Below, one piece after another: positions 63,860-64,000 of a DNA stretch of 64,000 nucleotides. Numbering within the stretch: the stretch's first letter is position 1; each line of letters starts with the position of its first letter. The notes beneath the pieces are model-generated. The model searched no databases, was not told the origin of the DNA, and saw nothing but the letters and a program-made list of their open reading frames with translations. The stretch is taken from contig JANOMT010000030.1 in NCBI GenBank assembly GCA_031420415.1, forward strand, positions 13,970 through 77,969, given 5' to 3'. The DNA is from JANYGA01 sp031420415. Its GTDB lineage: Bacteria; Vulcanimicrobiota; Vulcanimicrobiia; Vulcanimicrobiales; Vulcanimicrobiaceae. A program made the position numbers and the translations under genes.

Positions 63860-64000
63860 ATCCCACGTCTCGATGTGACGGACGAGGAAGTCAACTTTTG
63901 TTTTGAGCTAGTTGTAAACTATCTCAGAGATCCCGACGTAGCACCGTATGGTCTTGAGTTTCGAATAGACGTAATAACCAGATCTTACGACGGGTTTGTT
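63860..64000 (+). CDS. Unknown protein, 5' part only (cut by window end)
   Basis: The last 47 codons are open and read PRLDVTDEEVNFCFELVVNY, then RDPDVAPYGLEF and so on. I know no family. The DNA is AT-richer than rpoB. GAAGGAG stands eight bases before an ATC at 63860; an in-frame GTG at 63875 has no ribosome-binding site. An upstream in-frame TAG excludes earlier starts. It occupies the place where rpoC is expected. Confidence 0.5.
   Translation, partial: MPRLDVTDEEVNFCFELVVNYLRDPDVAPYGLEFRIDVITRSYDGFV

Overview
The window is GC-rich bacterial chromosome with single copies of core genes (prfA, prmC, pyrG, rpsU, recO, ruvX, mltG, rpoB) and five tRNA genes. Gene order around rpsU-yqeY-nfeD-floA-phoH-ybeY-dgkA-cdd-recO and ruvX-mltG-DUF1292 is the order known from Bacillota and related Terrabacteria. 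The high GC, the many lipoproteins, the sedolisin and the copper-amine-oxidase-N protein make an uncultured lineage such as Vulcanimicrobiota/Eremiobacterota (WPS-2) my best guess. That is inference only; no rRNA gene is present to settle it.

Layout. 57-2013 (minus): O-acetylhomoserine sulfhydrylase and a secreted protein. 2232-5770: a lipoprotein coupled to a sedolisin (S53) lipoprotein. 5771-10052: rpmE, prfA, an unknown gene, prmC and a frameshifted sugar porter. 10099-17076: one tightly overlapping run of pyrG, two glycosyltransferases, a copper-amine-oxidase-N surface protein, a family 5 solute-binding lipoprotein and a HIT protein. 17079-29034: rpsU with its own promoter and terminator, then the conserved cluster yqeY to mltG, a DUF1292 protein and an MGDG-synthase-like glycosyltransferase. 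29035-30943 (minus): an MFS transporter and a MobA-like nucleotidyltransferase. 31076-35040: a degenerate EAL protein, five tRNA genes, tadA and small unknown genes. 35061-42060: quinone oxidoreductase, a GlcG-like protein, manA, a flavin reductase, an APC permease and an ABC exporter. 42139-54036: a PAS-PAS-GAF-SpoIIE-HATPase regulator, RNase H-like, polysaccharide deacetylase, HMG-CoA reductase, membrane and beta-propeller proteins, GNATs, NUDIX and PhnD-like genes. 54098-59850: an accessory stretch with a zinc-ribbon gene under a structured leader, an F420/NADP-type oxidoreductase, a ferritin-like protein, a decayed MNT-HEPN module and an AT-richer lipoprotein. 59851-63765: rpoB, then a hairpin and the start of an unknown gene.

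Genes are mostly packed in runs in which a stop codon overlaps the next start as NTGA; I count sixteen such junctions with A, G or T. Two more junctions read CTGA, where the downstream gene has no usable ATG, GTG or TTG. The DUF1292 gene and the last partial gene also look as if they start on ATC behind a good ribosome-binding site. Recognisable promoters are either TTGaCn-type with a 17-18 bp spacer (rpmE, rpsU, rpoB) or extended -10 (TGn-TATAnT) without a clear -35.

No single complete, wholly new system stands out. The items most worth checking are the non-canonical starts, the leaderless rpmE, the DgkA-PAP2 fusion, the lone HMG-CoA reductase, the rpoB acidic tail and isolation from rplL/rpoC, the zinc-ribbon leader, and the MNT-HEPN remnant.
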